Under the pieces are notes generated by a model, which searched no databases, was not told where the DNA came from, and saw only the letters and a list, made by a program, of their open reading frames with translations. 38,978 bases of DNA, from NCBI RefSeq assembly GCF_900109655.1, contig NZ_FOAT01000023.1, positions 1-38,978 on the forward strand, in the 5' to 3' direction. A program made the translations under genes and the position numbers. Shown in pieces: positions 16,250 to 23,775 of this stretch; position 1 is the first letter of the stretch; every line of letters begins with the position of its first letter. The DNA comes from Hominimerdicola alba (GTDB taxonomy: Bacteria > Bacillota > Clostridia > Oscillospirales > Ruminococcaceae).

Positions 16250-16522
16250 TTATCTTGCTTCCTCAGCGAAGCCGCTGTCAACCAAATCAACCAGACCCTT
16301 TACAGCTTCTTCCTCGTCAGCGCCGTCAGCGATGATCTTGATAGTAGTACCGCCAACGATACCCAGTGAAAGAATACCCAGCAGGCTCTTAGCGTTTACT
16401 CTTCTGTCCTCTTTCTCTATCCAGATGGACGACTTGAACTCGTTAGCCTTCTGAATGAAGAATGTAGCAGGACGAGCGTGCAGACCTACCTGATTCTGAA
16501 CAACAACAGTATTCTGTAACAT
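16250..16522 (-). CDS. HPr-family phosphocarrier protein
   Basis: This 90-residue HPr protein has the phosphorylatable His15 in VGLHARPA and Ser46 in NAKSLLGILSLGI. It therefore has both the PEP-dependent phosphorylation site and the site used by HPr kinase in Firmicutes; His15 distinguishes it from Crh. It carries phosphate from enzyme I to PTS permeases and, as Ser46-P, serves CcpA-type catabolite control. No enzyme I or HPr kinase gene is nearby. The ATG follows GGAGAG at 8 bp. The gene is monocistronic with a perfect-spacing promoter and strong terminator. Confidence 0.93.
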   Translation of the reverse strand: MLQNTVVVQNQVGLHARPATFFIQKANEFKSSIWIEKEDRRVNAKSLLGILSLGIVGGTTIKIIADGADEEEAVKGLVDLVDSGFAEEAR

Positions 16523-16614
16523 GATGCGATCTCTCCAATCCCTATTAGTTAATAAAACATTTTCACAGTCCCTATTATGAGTGTGGGAGTTTTTTCCCCC
16601 TGTTCATGTAATAT

Positions 16615-16643
16615 ATTATACCCGACAACGTCCCTTTAGTCAA
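16615..16643 (-). promoter_or_regulatory. promoter of HPr gene
   Basis: On the minus strand TTGACT (16638-16643), a 17-bp spacer and TATAAT (16615-16620) lie about 100 bp before the ATG. Confidence 0.85.
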
Positions 16644-16819
16644 CGCAAATTTTGAACAAACCACCGTCGCGAGTGTGATTTTCGTAAGTTTCAACCATAA
16701 AAGGTTAACAATTGTCAATATACATAGTTTAAACTATACAATAAGTCAATATATTTTGTATCATTCTGTCCAAAGCTTTTTAACATCTTTATCAGTTATG
16801 CCCAATACATCCCCCATGG
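16644..16819. other. AT-rich gap between trmD and HPr promoter
   Basis: No gene is seen. It contains the perfect 14-bp palindrome ATAGTTTAAACTAT (16724-16737), which could be an operator, and a small AACC/GGTT hairpin near 16693. No convincing terminator for trmD was found. Confidence 0.4.
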
Positions 16820-17554
16820 TTATTTGTCAAAATCGACGACTTTGTGTATTATTGCCAAATCTTCATCTGTCAGTTCAAGCTTTTCCAAAAGCTCGGGACG
16901 CTTCTTCGCAGTAGTGATAAGAGCCTGTTCATGACGCCATTTTTTGATGTTTGCGTGATGTCCCGAAAGCAGTATCTCAGGCACTCTCATATCGTGCCAA
17001 ACCTCGGGTCTTGTGTACTGCGGATACTCCAGCAGACCATTATAATGGCTCTCGTCCTCGTAGCAGTCGGGCTGGGAAAGAGTACCATCAAGCATACGCA
17101 CAACAGCGTCAACAAGCACCAGCGCAGGGAGCTCGCCGCCCGTGAGCACATAGTCACCGATGGATATTTCTTCATCGACCAGTGTTTCGATGATACGCTC
17201 GTCAACGCCCTCGTAATGTCCGCAGAGTATAAATATATTATCCATCGCAGCCAGCTCTCTGCATCTCTGCTGAGTAAGCGTTTTGCCCTGTGGTGACATA
17301 TATATCACATGGGGCTTCTCGCGACCCTCTGTCACCGCCTCATAGCAGTTGAATATGGGGTCACACTGCATCAGCATACCCTTCTGCTCACTGTAGGGCG
17401 TATCATCGACCCTCCTGTGCTTATCCTTAGTATATGCACGTATGTCGTGACACTTCACAGTGAATATATCCTTTGCTCTCGCCCTGCCCACTATGCTCTG
17501 TGAAAGATAATTCTCCAGCATTTCGGGAAAAAGCGTAGCGATATCTATATTCAT
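16820..17554 (-). CDS. trmD: tRNA (guanine-N1-)-methyltransferase
   Basis: The 244-residue TrmD methylates G37 next to the anticodon in tRNAs reading CNN codons, using S-adenosylmethionine, and so prevents frameshifting. It starts MNIDIATLFPEML. The trefoil-knot SAM site is visible as YMSPQGKTLTQ (near 84), LCGHYEGVDERI (near 110) and SIGDYVLTGGELPAL (near 132). The C-terminal domain has GLLEYPQYTRP and VLLSGHH-like elements (EILLSGHHANI). The start overlaps the end of rimM by 4 bp. The usual neighbours rpsP and rplS are absent here. Confidence 0.97.
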   Translation of the reverse strand: MNIDIATLFPEMLENYLSQSIVGRARAKDIFTVKCHDIRAYTKDKHRRVDDTPYSEQKGMLMQCDPIFNCYEAVTEGREKPHVIYMSPQGKTLTQQRCRELAAMDNIFILCGHYEGVDERIIETLVDEEISIGDYVLTGGELPALVLVDAVVRMLDGTLSQPDCYEDESHYNGLLEYPQYTRPEVWHDMRVPEILLSGHHANIKKWRHEQALITTAKKRPELLEKLELTDEDLAIIHKVVDFDK

Positions 17555-18069
17555 CTTATTTCCTCCGCATCGTCAAAAAGTCCCTCCAGCGGAGTTATCT
17601 TCATAACGCCACCCTCAACGTCCGTTTCTGCGATGACCGAGGGTATGGCAGGAATGTAGTACATCTTCCCGCTCTCGCTTTTAATATGGTATACATCATT
17701 GGCACCTGTCTCGCTGACTTCCGTAAGCACACCGTATTTCCTGCCGCTGTTCAGGTCAATGACTTTCAGACCTATCAAGTCCTGCACGAAATAAGTATCC
17801 TCGCCCAGCTCAACATCTTCCCTGTCAAGATAAAGCACGCGGTTGCGTATCTTCTGGGCTTCTTCCACAGAATCCACGCCCTTTATCTTCATAACAACTA
17901 TATTCTTCTGAACTCTCGCACGCTCAACTTCAACGGGAGTACCGCTTTTGTAGTACAGCGTATCGAACTCGCAGAGAAAATCGGGGGTATCGCACCAGGG
18001 CTGTACCTTGACCTCGCCTTTCAGTCCGAATACCGATACTATCTTTCCCGCTTCAAGCAGTTTATTCAT
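17551..18069 (-). CDS. rimM: ribosome maturation factor RimM
   Basis: The 172-residue RimM assists maturation of the 30S head by binding ribosomal protein S19. The N-terminal beta-barrel starts GKIVSVFGLKGEVKV (about 8-22), and the C-terminal PRC-barrel domain has DLIGLKVIDLNSGRKYG and the conserved IPAIPSVI near 145. AAGGAAGTG precedes the ATG. It overlaps trmD by 4 bp and starts 41 bp after the esterase gene, so it may share the esterase transcript, an unusual arrangement for a housekeeping gene. Confidence 0.95.
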   Translation of the reverse strand: MNKLLEAGKIVSVFGLKGEVKVQPWCDTPDFLCEFDTLYYKSGTPVEVERARVQKNIVVMKIKGVDSVEEAQKIRNRVLYLDREDVELGEDTYFVQDLIGLKVIDLNSGRKYGVLTEVSETGANDVYHIKSESGKMYYIPAIPSVIAETDVEGGVMKITPLEGLFDDAEEIR

Positions 18070-18110
18070 GAAATCACTTCCTTATATAATTGTATATCCG
18101 TTAGCCGATC

Positions 18111-19301
18111 TTACCAGCCCATCACGCTCTTTATCTCAGCAGTAAGAGCTTCTGCCGCCTTGGTATGGGTGGTCTCGGTGGGGTGATAATCCGCCGCAAG
18201 TCCGTCCTCGGGCTTCTGGGGTTCAAGGTGGAAAGCGGAGATATTAGTATCCCCTGTTTCGGCGCTGTAATCAGCGACCGCCTGTTCAACGCAGGGATAG
18301 AGCGCATCGCCCATTATGCCCAGCACGCAGAGTATCCTTGAATCGGGGTTGTTTTTGCGGACGGTCTTCAGGAACTCAACGTAGCCTGCAACATAAGCCG
18401 CACGCTTTTCTTCATCGGTCTTGCAGTAGCTTTCATCGTTGGTACCGAGATTAATCACCACCAGGTCGGGCTGATAACGTCCGAAATCCCAGTCAACGGA
18501 CTGCGCTTCAACATCGTTAAAGCCGCCGTAGGAGAATGCCTGCTTTTCATAGTAAAGAGGTATCTGCTGTTCGGGATGCTGAGTACCGTCACCTGTCCAG
18601 CCCGAGATTATGCCCCAGCCGCTGATGGAGAACATACTGTAATCCGCACCCAGAGCCTGTGCAGTTTTATAGGCATATGCCTTGGTGACGTCCTCGGTGG
18701 ATGTTGCAAAGGTATGTGTCGGTTCTTCATCATCAACGCCGTAGCCGCAGGTTATGGAATCACCTATGAATTCTATCTTGTGGGGTTTGGCTTCAGTAGG
18801 CTTGATGGATGCGCCACCCTCAAGATTGATGGGCAGTATGCCGAAGCAGGACATGGCAGTTTCGGAAAGCTTTACTATCTTAACGGTCTTTGTGACCTCG
18901 GTATCGCCCTGTATGGGAGAATACTTTTTGATGTTGTCATTGAGCATATCATCCACAACACGCTCGCCGTCCACATATATCGCCAACCTTGAATAATGCT
19001 CTCTGGGACCTGTGGAAGTCACCTTATCGCTCTCGATCAGGATATCGAGATTCTTGCCTGTAAATTCAAATTCAGCGCCCGAACCGCTGAGTGCGCACCA
19101 CAAAGTTCCCTCATCGTTGAGATAAGTTCTGCCTATGAGCTTTGCGTTTTCTTCCGTGAGCCTTGTACCTTTCATACCCTTTTCCTCCGTGACCTGACTG
19201 CTTGATGTGCTGTCTTTTTCATCGCTGACGCTCTTGCCGCAGCCCGTGGCAAAAATGCTCAGCGCAAGCGCACACAGCATTATAACCGATCTCTTTTTCA
19301 T
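18111..19301 (-). CDS. SGNH esterase lipoprotein, carbohydrate esterase family 2-like
   Basis: The 396-residue product starts MKKRSVIMLC, with AGGAGAG upstream; longer in-frame starts lack a site. Signal peptide and lipobox FATGC make Cys21 the lipid anchor. Residues about 45-165 form a beta-rich domain like the N-terminal jelly roll of CE2 enzymes (GRTYLNDEGTLWCALSGSG). The SGNH hydrolase domain follows: IGDSITCGYG with nucleophile Ser182, LVVINLGTND (284-289) and the catalytic His in DYHP (His373) with a further His379. CE2 enzymes deacetylate xylan, mannan or oligosaccharides. As a surface lipoprotein it would trim acetyl groups from plant hemicellulose, fitting a fibre-degrading rumen or gut bacterium. 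Confidence 0.87.
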   Translation of the reverse strand: MKKRSVIMLCALALSIFATGCGKSVSDEKDSTSSSQVTEEKGMKGTRLTEENAKLIGRTYLNDEGTLWCALSGSGAEFEFTGKNLDILIESDKVTSTGPREHYSRLAIYVDGERVVDDMLNDNIKKYSPIQGDTEVTKTVKIVKLSETAMSCFGILPINLEGGASIKPTEAKPHKIEFIGDSITCGYGVDDEEPTHTFATSTEDVTKAYAYKTAQALGADYSMFSISGWGIISGWTGDGTQHPEQQIPLYYEKQAFSYGGFNDVEAQSVDWDFGRYQPDLVVINLGTNDESYCKTDEEKRAAYVAGYVEFLKTVRKNNPDSRILCVLGIMGDALYPCVEQAVADYSAETGDTNISAFHLEPQKPEDGLAADYHPTETTHTKAAEALTAEIKSVMGW

Positions 19302-19358
19302 AAATACTCTCCTGTCATTTACCCTTAAACAGCGCCCTTTCATCATAACGCTTGGTCT

Positions 19359-19387
19359 ATTATAGCATGATTTTAACATTATTTCAA
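19359..19387 (-). promoter_or_regulatory. promoter of CE2-like esterase gene
   Basis: On the minus strand TTGAAA (19382-19387), a 17-bp spacer and TATAAT (19359-19364) lie about 60 bp before the ATG. It may also serve rimM and trmD. Confidence 0.75.
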
Positions 19388-19482
19388 GGGGTCGGGAGCA
19401 CATACAAAGAATTTTACGGCTATTTAATATTTTTGCATACAGTTATGCCATTCAGAGAAAAAGATAAGATGATCCCACGAAA

Positions 19483-19513
19483 AGACCCGACAGTTTTTGT
19501 GAATGTCGGGTCT
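19483..19513 (-). terminator. terminator of paaK-like gene
   Basis: A perfect 10-bp stem AGACCCGACA / TGTCGGGTCT with an 11-nt loop lies 24 nt past the ligase stop. A short T-stretch (TTTT) follows on the minus strand. Confidence 0.8.
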
Positions 19514-19536
19514 TGTGAGTGTTTAATATAATGATA

Positions 19537-20772
19537 TCAGTCAAATCTTTCGTCGATAACGCGGGCGGTCTTCTTCATGCTTCTGGGAAGAACACCTATC
19601 TCAACTACCTTGACTATGGGAGTGAAGCCTATCTTGCTCTTTACACGCTCAGCGATATGCTTTGCAAGCTCGGCAAAATCAACGCTTCCGTTAGTTTCAA
19701 CATAGATACGCATGGTATCCTTGCCGTCAAGATGAGAGATACGAATCTGGTACTCGCTGGATATCTCATCGAATTCAGCAAGCACTTCCTCTATCTGGCT
19801 GGGGAACACGTTAACGCCCTTGATCTTCATCATATCATCGGTTCTGCCCCTGATAGTATCTATGCGGGGATATTTTCTTCCGCAGGGACACTCGCCGGGA
19901 ATGATACGGGAGAGGTCATGGGTTCTGTAACGGATAAGAGGTGCGCCCTCTTTAACGAGAGTGGTTATGACGATCTCGCCCCACTCGCCGTCGGGAACAT
20001 TCTCGCCTGTCTTGGGGTCGATTATTTCGAGGTAGAGATAATCGTCCCAGATGTGCATACCTGTGTTGTGCTCGCAGTTTATGCCGATACCTGGGCCGTA
20101 TATCTCGGTAAGACCGTAGATATCATAAAGCTCGATGCCCAGTTCGTTGGAGATGCGCTCACGCATTTTATCCGACCATCTCTCGGAACCGATAACGCCC
20201 TTTTTAAGATGTATCTTATCCTTGATACCGCGCTTCTGGATCTCTTCTGCAAGAAGAAGTGCATAGGAAGAAGTGGAGCAGAGTACGGTAGTTTCAAGTG
20301 CCTGCATCATTTCAAGCTGTTTCTCGGTATTTCCGGGACCCATAGGAACTGCCATGGCGCCCAGCTTTTCACAGCCGTTCTGGAAACCGATACCTGCTGT
20401 CCACAGACCGTAGCCGGGAGTTATCTGAATCCTGTCCTTATTGGTGATGCCTGCTACCTCATAGCAGCGCTTGAACATTTCGCCCCAGTCGTCAACGTCC
20501 TTGGCGGTATAGGGGATAATTACGGGAGTACCTGTTGTTCCCGATGAGGAATGTATACGAACTATCTCCTCTTCGGGGGCTGTCATAAGACCCAGAGGGT
20601 AAGCATCGCGGAGATCTTTCTTTTCGGAGAAAGGGAGCTTTGCGAATTCTTCGGGAGTGTGTACTTCGGTTATGCCTGCTTCTTCCAGCTTTTTGCCGTA
20701 GAAGCTGTTTGATGCTATCAGCGCACGTATACGGTCATTGACCTGTGCCAGCTGAGTTTCTGTTATCTGCAT
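19537..20772 (-). CDS. paaK: phenylacetate-CoA ligase family protein
   Basis: This 411-residue adenylate-forming enzyme is of PaaK type. The P-loop-like motif SSSGTTGTP is near residue 76, YGLTEIYGPG near 220, the Asp-containing YRTHDLSRI near 290, the zinc-site-like CPCGRKYPRI near 307, and the C-terminal lysine region MKIKGVNVFPSQIEE near 325. The length is close to the shorter anaerobic PaaK forms. It activates phenylacetate or another aryl acid to its CoA thioester with ATP. In anaerobes such ligases often go with indolepyruvate ferredoxin oxidoreductase, which is not seen here. AAGGAGGAAA precedes the ATG. R. albus is known to need phenylacetate or phenylpropionate for good cellulose digestion, so this gene is of interest. 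Confidence 0.92.
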   Translation of the reverse strand: MQITETQLAQVNDRIRALIASNSFYGKKLEEAGITEVHTPEEFAKLPFSEKKDLRDAYPLGLMTAPEEEIVRIHSSSGTTGTPVIIPYTAKDVDDWGEMFKRCYEVAGITNKDRIQITPGYGLWTAGIGFQNGCEKLGAMAVPMGPGNTEKQLEMMQALETTVLCSTSSYALLLAEEIQKRGIKDKIHLKKGVIGSERWSDKMRERISNELGIELYDIYGLTEIYGPGIGINCEHNTGMHIWDDYLYLEIIDPKTGENVPDGEWGEIVITTLVKEGAPLIRYRTHDLSRIIPGECPCGRKYPRIDTIRGRTDDMMKIKGVNVFPSQIEEVLAEFDEISSEYQIRISHLDGKDTMRIYVETNGSVDFAELAKHIAERVKSKIGFTPIVKVVEIGVLPRSMKKTARVIDERFD

Positions 20773-20864
20773 TTGTTTTTCCTCCTTATGGAAGTATTTT
20801 CAACTTTATAATTATAGCACATATCACCAAAAAAGTAAAGATGCAGAGAGGGATATTTTATTAC

Positions 20865-20893
20865 AATATGTCCGATCAATATTCAGTTGTCAA
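20865..20893 (-). promoter_or_regulatory. possible promoter of paaK-like gene
   Basis: A perfect TTGACA (20888-20893, minus strand) is followed after 17 bp by CATATT (4 of 6 matches to TATAAT), about 90 bp before the ATG. The weak -10 suggests activator dependence or that the site is wrong. Confidence 0.4.
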
Positions 20894-20900
20894 GCTGCCG

Positions 20901-20980
20901 AGTCCGTACAGTATAACACGCCGTCCTTTGTACCGTAGTTACAGCGGGCGGCTGCCTGCCATCGTGCGCACGGACTTTTT
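20901..20980 (+). other. possible structured RNA with terminator-like end
   Basis: AGTCCGT (20901-20907) and ACGGACT (20969-20975) can close an 80-nt fold that is followed by TTTTT. Inside is a GC-rich hairpin (GCGGG/CCTGC). No known riboswitch or sRNA family was recognised, and no plus-strand gene follows. Confidence 0.3.
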
Positions 20981-21054
20981 ATATAAACGCTCATTCACAG
21001 CACGCTCTGTGCAGTAAACTTGCGGGATCTTCTTTCTACCATCAGCGTAAAATG

Positions 21055-21090
21055 CTGCAAGAGTTGTACGTTTTTGTACAACTCTTGCAG
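21055..21090. repeat. perfect inverted repeat, 15-bp arms
   Basis: CTGCAAGAGTTGTAC and GTACAACTCTTGCAG are exact complements around the 6-nt loop GTTTTT. No U-tract follows on either strand, so it is not a standard terminator. It lies in a 620-bp gap between the LRR and paaK-like genes. Confidence 0.75.
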
Positions 21091-21336
21091 AAATATGTCC
21101 GAGTTAAATTTAAAATCATTTGTTTGCACAGAGGGTGGGGTGTTAGTTTGGGGAGTTTGACGGTTTTATGTGGGGACTGCGGTGGACGTTTCGCCCCTGA
21201 CGGGTCGAGCCATCGGATAACAGCGACTGCGTCGGTTTGGATAAAGATAAAGGGTAAAGGTCGACGATAAACTCCTTTATTATCGCAGGATCAATTTCAT
21301 CGGTGTATTCTCCTTTTTATGATATATGAACCAAAA
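21091..21336. other. intergenic stretch without a recognised gene
   Basis: No supported gene is present. On the minus strand AAGGAG followed by ATG at 21300 opens a six-codon frame (MKLILR, stop at 21280-21282). This may be the remains of a decayed gene or a leader peptide, but nothing confirms it. Confidence 0.4.
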
Positions 21337-21356
21337 AGAGCCTTCGGAAAGGCTCT
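21337..21356 (-). terminator. terminator of LRR protein gene
   Basis: A 7-bp stem AGAGCCT / AGGCTCT with a 6-nt loop lies 40 nt past the stop and is followed by TTTTT on the minus strand. It is flanked by A-runs on both sides and may act in both directions. Confidence 0.85.
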
Positions 21357-21396
21357 AAAAAAGTTTAGTCTGATATCAGAAAAATTATCAAAAATA

Positions 21397-22341
21397 CTAA
21401 GCGCTGTCTTTGACTTTTATTCTTATACCTGATTCAGCTATTTTGTTTTTTACATTTTCACTGATATTGCAGTCGATAAAGGTCATTTCTTTCAGATTTG
21501 AAGGAAGTGATGAAATATCTATTTTATCACCTATTGTAAAACTATAAGCAGAAAATTCTTCCAATGACTCTAATTCATCGAAATAATTTTCAGGAAGTTC
21601 CGGCTTATCATCACCGCAATTAGGGAAAAAACTGTTACTGTATATTATCAGTTTTTGCACCGAGGACAGGTGGGTTGTGATTTTGAGATCTTCATCATTA
21701 TATACTGCACATTCCAACACTTTAAGTTTCGACATCTCAGCTATTGGAGAAAGGTCAAAGTCAGGAAAATATGCTTCAAGATACAACTCTTCTAAATTGT
21801 CCATTTTAGTAAGTGGATACAGATCATAAAATTTTTCATCAGTGCCATAAATCTGTATTCTTTTTATTTTATTGCATTTGCTGATATCCCTGATATTATC
21901 ATCAGTAATGTGACACGAATAGAACGAAAGGGATTCTAACTCTGGCATTTTATCCGATATATTCTCTGTACAAATTTCGGTAAAGTCGCAGTCAAAAATC
22001 ACCAATTCTTTCAGTGATCTGACTTCAGGAAATTTTGAAATATCAATGGTATGATCTTCGTTTATATTTACATTTAACACTTCAAGATTCTCGAGTTTCT
22101 CAAGAAAATCATATCTATCCTGTGATTCTACCTCAAGCCTCGTAAGTTTTTTCATTCTGCCTAGACCAAACGAGGAATATATCCTAGTATCAAGTTCGCC
22201 GTTATCATCCAGCAATTCTCTACAGTCAGTAGAATAAAGTTTCCAGCCCGATGAAGTGCGTAACAGCGTTTTATCTTTGAAAAACCATACACCTGTACAC
22301 GAAATAACAGCTATAATACAGATTAGAATTATTTTTTTCAT
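21397..22341 (-). CDS. leucine-rich-repeat protein with N-terminal membrane anchor
   Basis: The 314-residue product starts MKKIILICII; an in-frame ATG 15 bp earlier has no better site, and the ribosome binding site is weak either way. Residues 4-20 are a hydrophobic anchor or signal (an internal Cys in ISCTGVW could make it a lipoprotein, though the lipobox is atypical). The rest is irregular leucine-rich repeats (LENLEVLNVNINEDHTID, MPELESLSFYSCHITDDN). No enzyme domain is present. It lies 43 bp after holB, probably in the same transcript. It is visibly more AT-rich than its neighbours, suggesting later acquisition. Function unknown; LRRs usually bind proteins. Confidence 0.8.
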   Translation of the reverse strand: MKKIILICIIAVISCTGVWFFKDKTLLRTSSGWKLYSTDCRELLDDNGELDTRIYSSFGLGRMKKLTRLEVESQDRYDFLEKLENLEVLNVNINEDHTIDISKFPEVRSLKELVIFDCDFTEICTENISDKMPELESLSFYSCHITDDNIRDISKCNKIKRIQIYGTDEKFYDLYPLTKMDNLEELYLEAYFPDFDLSPIAEMSKLKVLECAVYNDEDLKITTHLSSVQKLIIYSNSFFPNCGDDKPELPENYFDELESLEEFSAYSFTIGDKIDISSLPSNLKEMTFIDCNISENVKNKIAESGIRIKVKDSA

Positions 22342-22384
22342 ACATATAAGCCCCATAAATAATCATTAGGATAGAATAGGCAGT

Positions 22385-23356
22385 TCAAAACAACTCCGCG
22401 CACAAACTATTGCACACCAATGACAAACTGCAATTCGCATCTATCCTGCGGACTGCGGCTGTCAGGATATCGTAAAGTTCTGCGCCTGCGGAGAGTGTAA
22501 GCTTTCGGGAGAGCGCTTCGGCGGCGCGGGTATCACAGCCTATGACCTCGCCATTTGTAAGAAGTGCGCAGGAATCGCGGACTATCTCGGAGAAGAGATA
22601 CACGCCCTCACGTAGCAGGGCTTTTTTGCCGTCTGCGGCGGCTAGAGCTTTCAGCACGCCGTACTCACTGCCCTCGGAATAGGCGGCGGCTAGGTTTTTC
22701 GCAAGAGCCACGGAATTATAGTACTGCTCCTTTTCCATGTAGGCACGGCATCTTCCGATATTGCCTTTGCCCGCTTCAAGGGCTTCGCGTATCTCGGTGA
22801 TATCGCGGTCGGGGTAATTCGCCTGCAAATACTCGCCGCTTTCCTGCATCGTCACAGGGGCGGTTGCAAGGCTTACGCATCGGGAGATTATCGTTGAAAG
22901 AAAAGTCTCCCTGCTGCGGGCTGTTAGTATCAGCGCGGTATGGTCGGGGGGCTCTTCTATCAGTTTCAGCAGGATATTCTGCACCTGCACAGTGGTCTGC
23001 ACCGAGAGGTCGAGGTCGGGTATGACATAGACCTTTATCTCGCCCTCATTGGGGGCAACAGGGGCATCTGCCACGATGGTATCACGGATATCCTCAACAT
23101 AATAGTTTCCCTTATCGTTGGGCTGTGCGAAGATGAGGTCGGGGTGGACGCCTTTTTCGATAAGCCGACAGCTCCGGCAGGTGCCGCAGGGCTCGCCTGT
23201 ATGGGCTTCACACATCAGCTGTGCGGCGATATACTTCGCTATCTCCTTTTTGCCGAGCCCCTTTTCGCCGTGGATTATCATGGAATGTGGTTCACGCCCT
23301 GCGCTGACCATGCGTGCAGTCTGTTTCAGCAGGGTCTGATTGCCGTATATCTTCAT
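22385..23356 (-). CDS. holB: DNA polymerase III delta' subunit
   Basis: This 323-residue clamp-loader AAA+ protein has a Walker A-like loop GEKGLGKKE (30-38), a zinc finger of four cysteines around CGTCRSC (near 57-63), VYVIPDLD (Walker B position), LLKLIEEPP (near 130) and the sensor-1 region TARSRETFLSTIISRC. It works with DnaX and HolA to load the beta sliding clamp. It begins 3 bp after darA. In Bacillus the order is yaaO-tmk-yaaQ-yaaR-holB; here tmk and yaaR are missing from the row. Confidence 0.93.
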   Translation of the reverse strand: MKIYGNQTLLKQTARMVSAGREPHSMIIHGEKGLGKKEIAKYIAAQLMCEAHTGEPCGTCRSCRLIEKGVHPDLIFAQPNDKGNYYVEDIRDTIVADAPVAPNEGEIKVYVIPDLDLSVQTTVQVQNILLKLIEEPPDHTALILTARSRETFLSTIISRCVSLATAPVTMQESGEYLQANYPDRDITEIREALEAGKGNIGRCRAYMEKEQYYNSVALAKNLAAAYSEGSEYGVLKALAAADGKKALLREGVYLFSEIVRDSCALLTNGEVIGCDTRAAEALSRKLTLSAGAELYDILTAAVRRIDANCSLSLVCNSLCAELF

Positions 23357-23359
23357 CTG

Positions 23360-23683
23360 TTATACCTGTTCAAAACGCTCGATATCGGTGACGAAGATTG
23401 TCGCGCCGCCGATGGCAACTTCAACAGGCACGGACTTTTCGTTGATGGGTTCGGTAACAACAGAAGATGGCACGAACTGCTTGCGCTTGCGGGAATGTTC
23501 TTTCAAAACTTCTATCACCATATCCACCTGTGCATCTTCACAGCATATCATGAATGTTGTATTTCCCGCCATGAGAAAGCCGCCTGTGGAAGACAGCTTT
23601 GTGGCGCGTATGCCTGCCTTTTGCAGACCTTTATTTACAGCGTAGGTGTCATCATTATTAACTATCGCATATACAAGTTTCAT
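23360..23683 (-). CDS. darA: cyclic-di-AMP receptor, DarA/PstA (YaaQ) family
   Basis: This 107-residue PII-like protein starts MKLVYAIVNNDD and carries the family signature TKLSSTGGFLMAGNTT (29-44), the loop that binds c-di-AMP in DarA. A second element, VAIGGATIFVTDIERFEQV, ends the chain. Family members form trimers that bind c-di-AMP; their downstream partner is largely unknown. Position just upstream of holB is conserved in Firmicutes. The ATG follows AGGAGGT. An AT-rich 92-bp gap with a small hairpin separates it from the decarboxylase gene. Confidence 0.93.
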   Translation of the reverse strand: MKLVYAIVNNDDTYAVNKGLQKAGIRATKLSSTGGFLMAGNTTFMICCEDAQVDMVIEVLKEHSRKRKQFVPSSVVTEPINEKSVPVEVAIGGATIFVTDIERFEQV

Positions 23684-23775
23684 CGGAGTACCTCCTAATT
23701 TTTCCGCCGTGCTTTGGGCGGATATTATACTATTATATTATTATATCATTTTAAACCCGAAAAGTAAAGAGCGTT

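Noticed and set aside
21280-21300. Six-codon gene MKLILR with a good ribosome binding site
   Set aside because: Too short to claim as a gene; noted only as a possible remnant or leader peptide.
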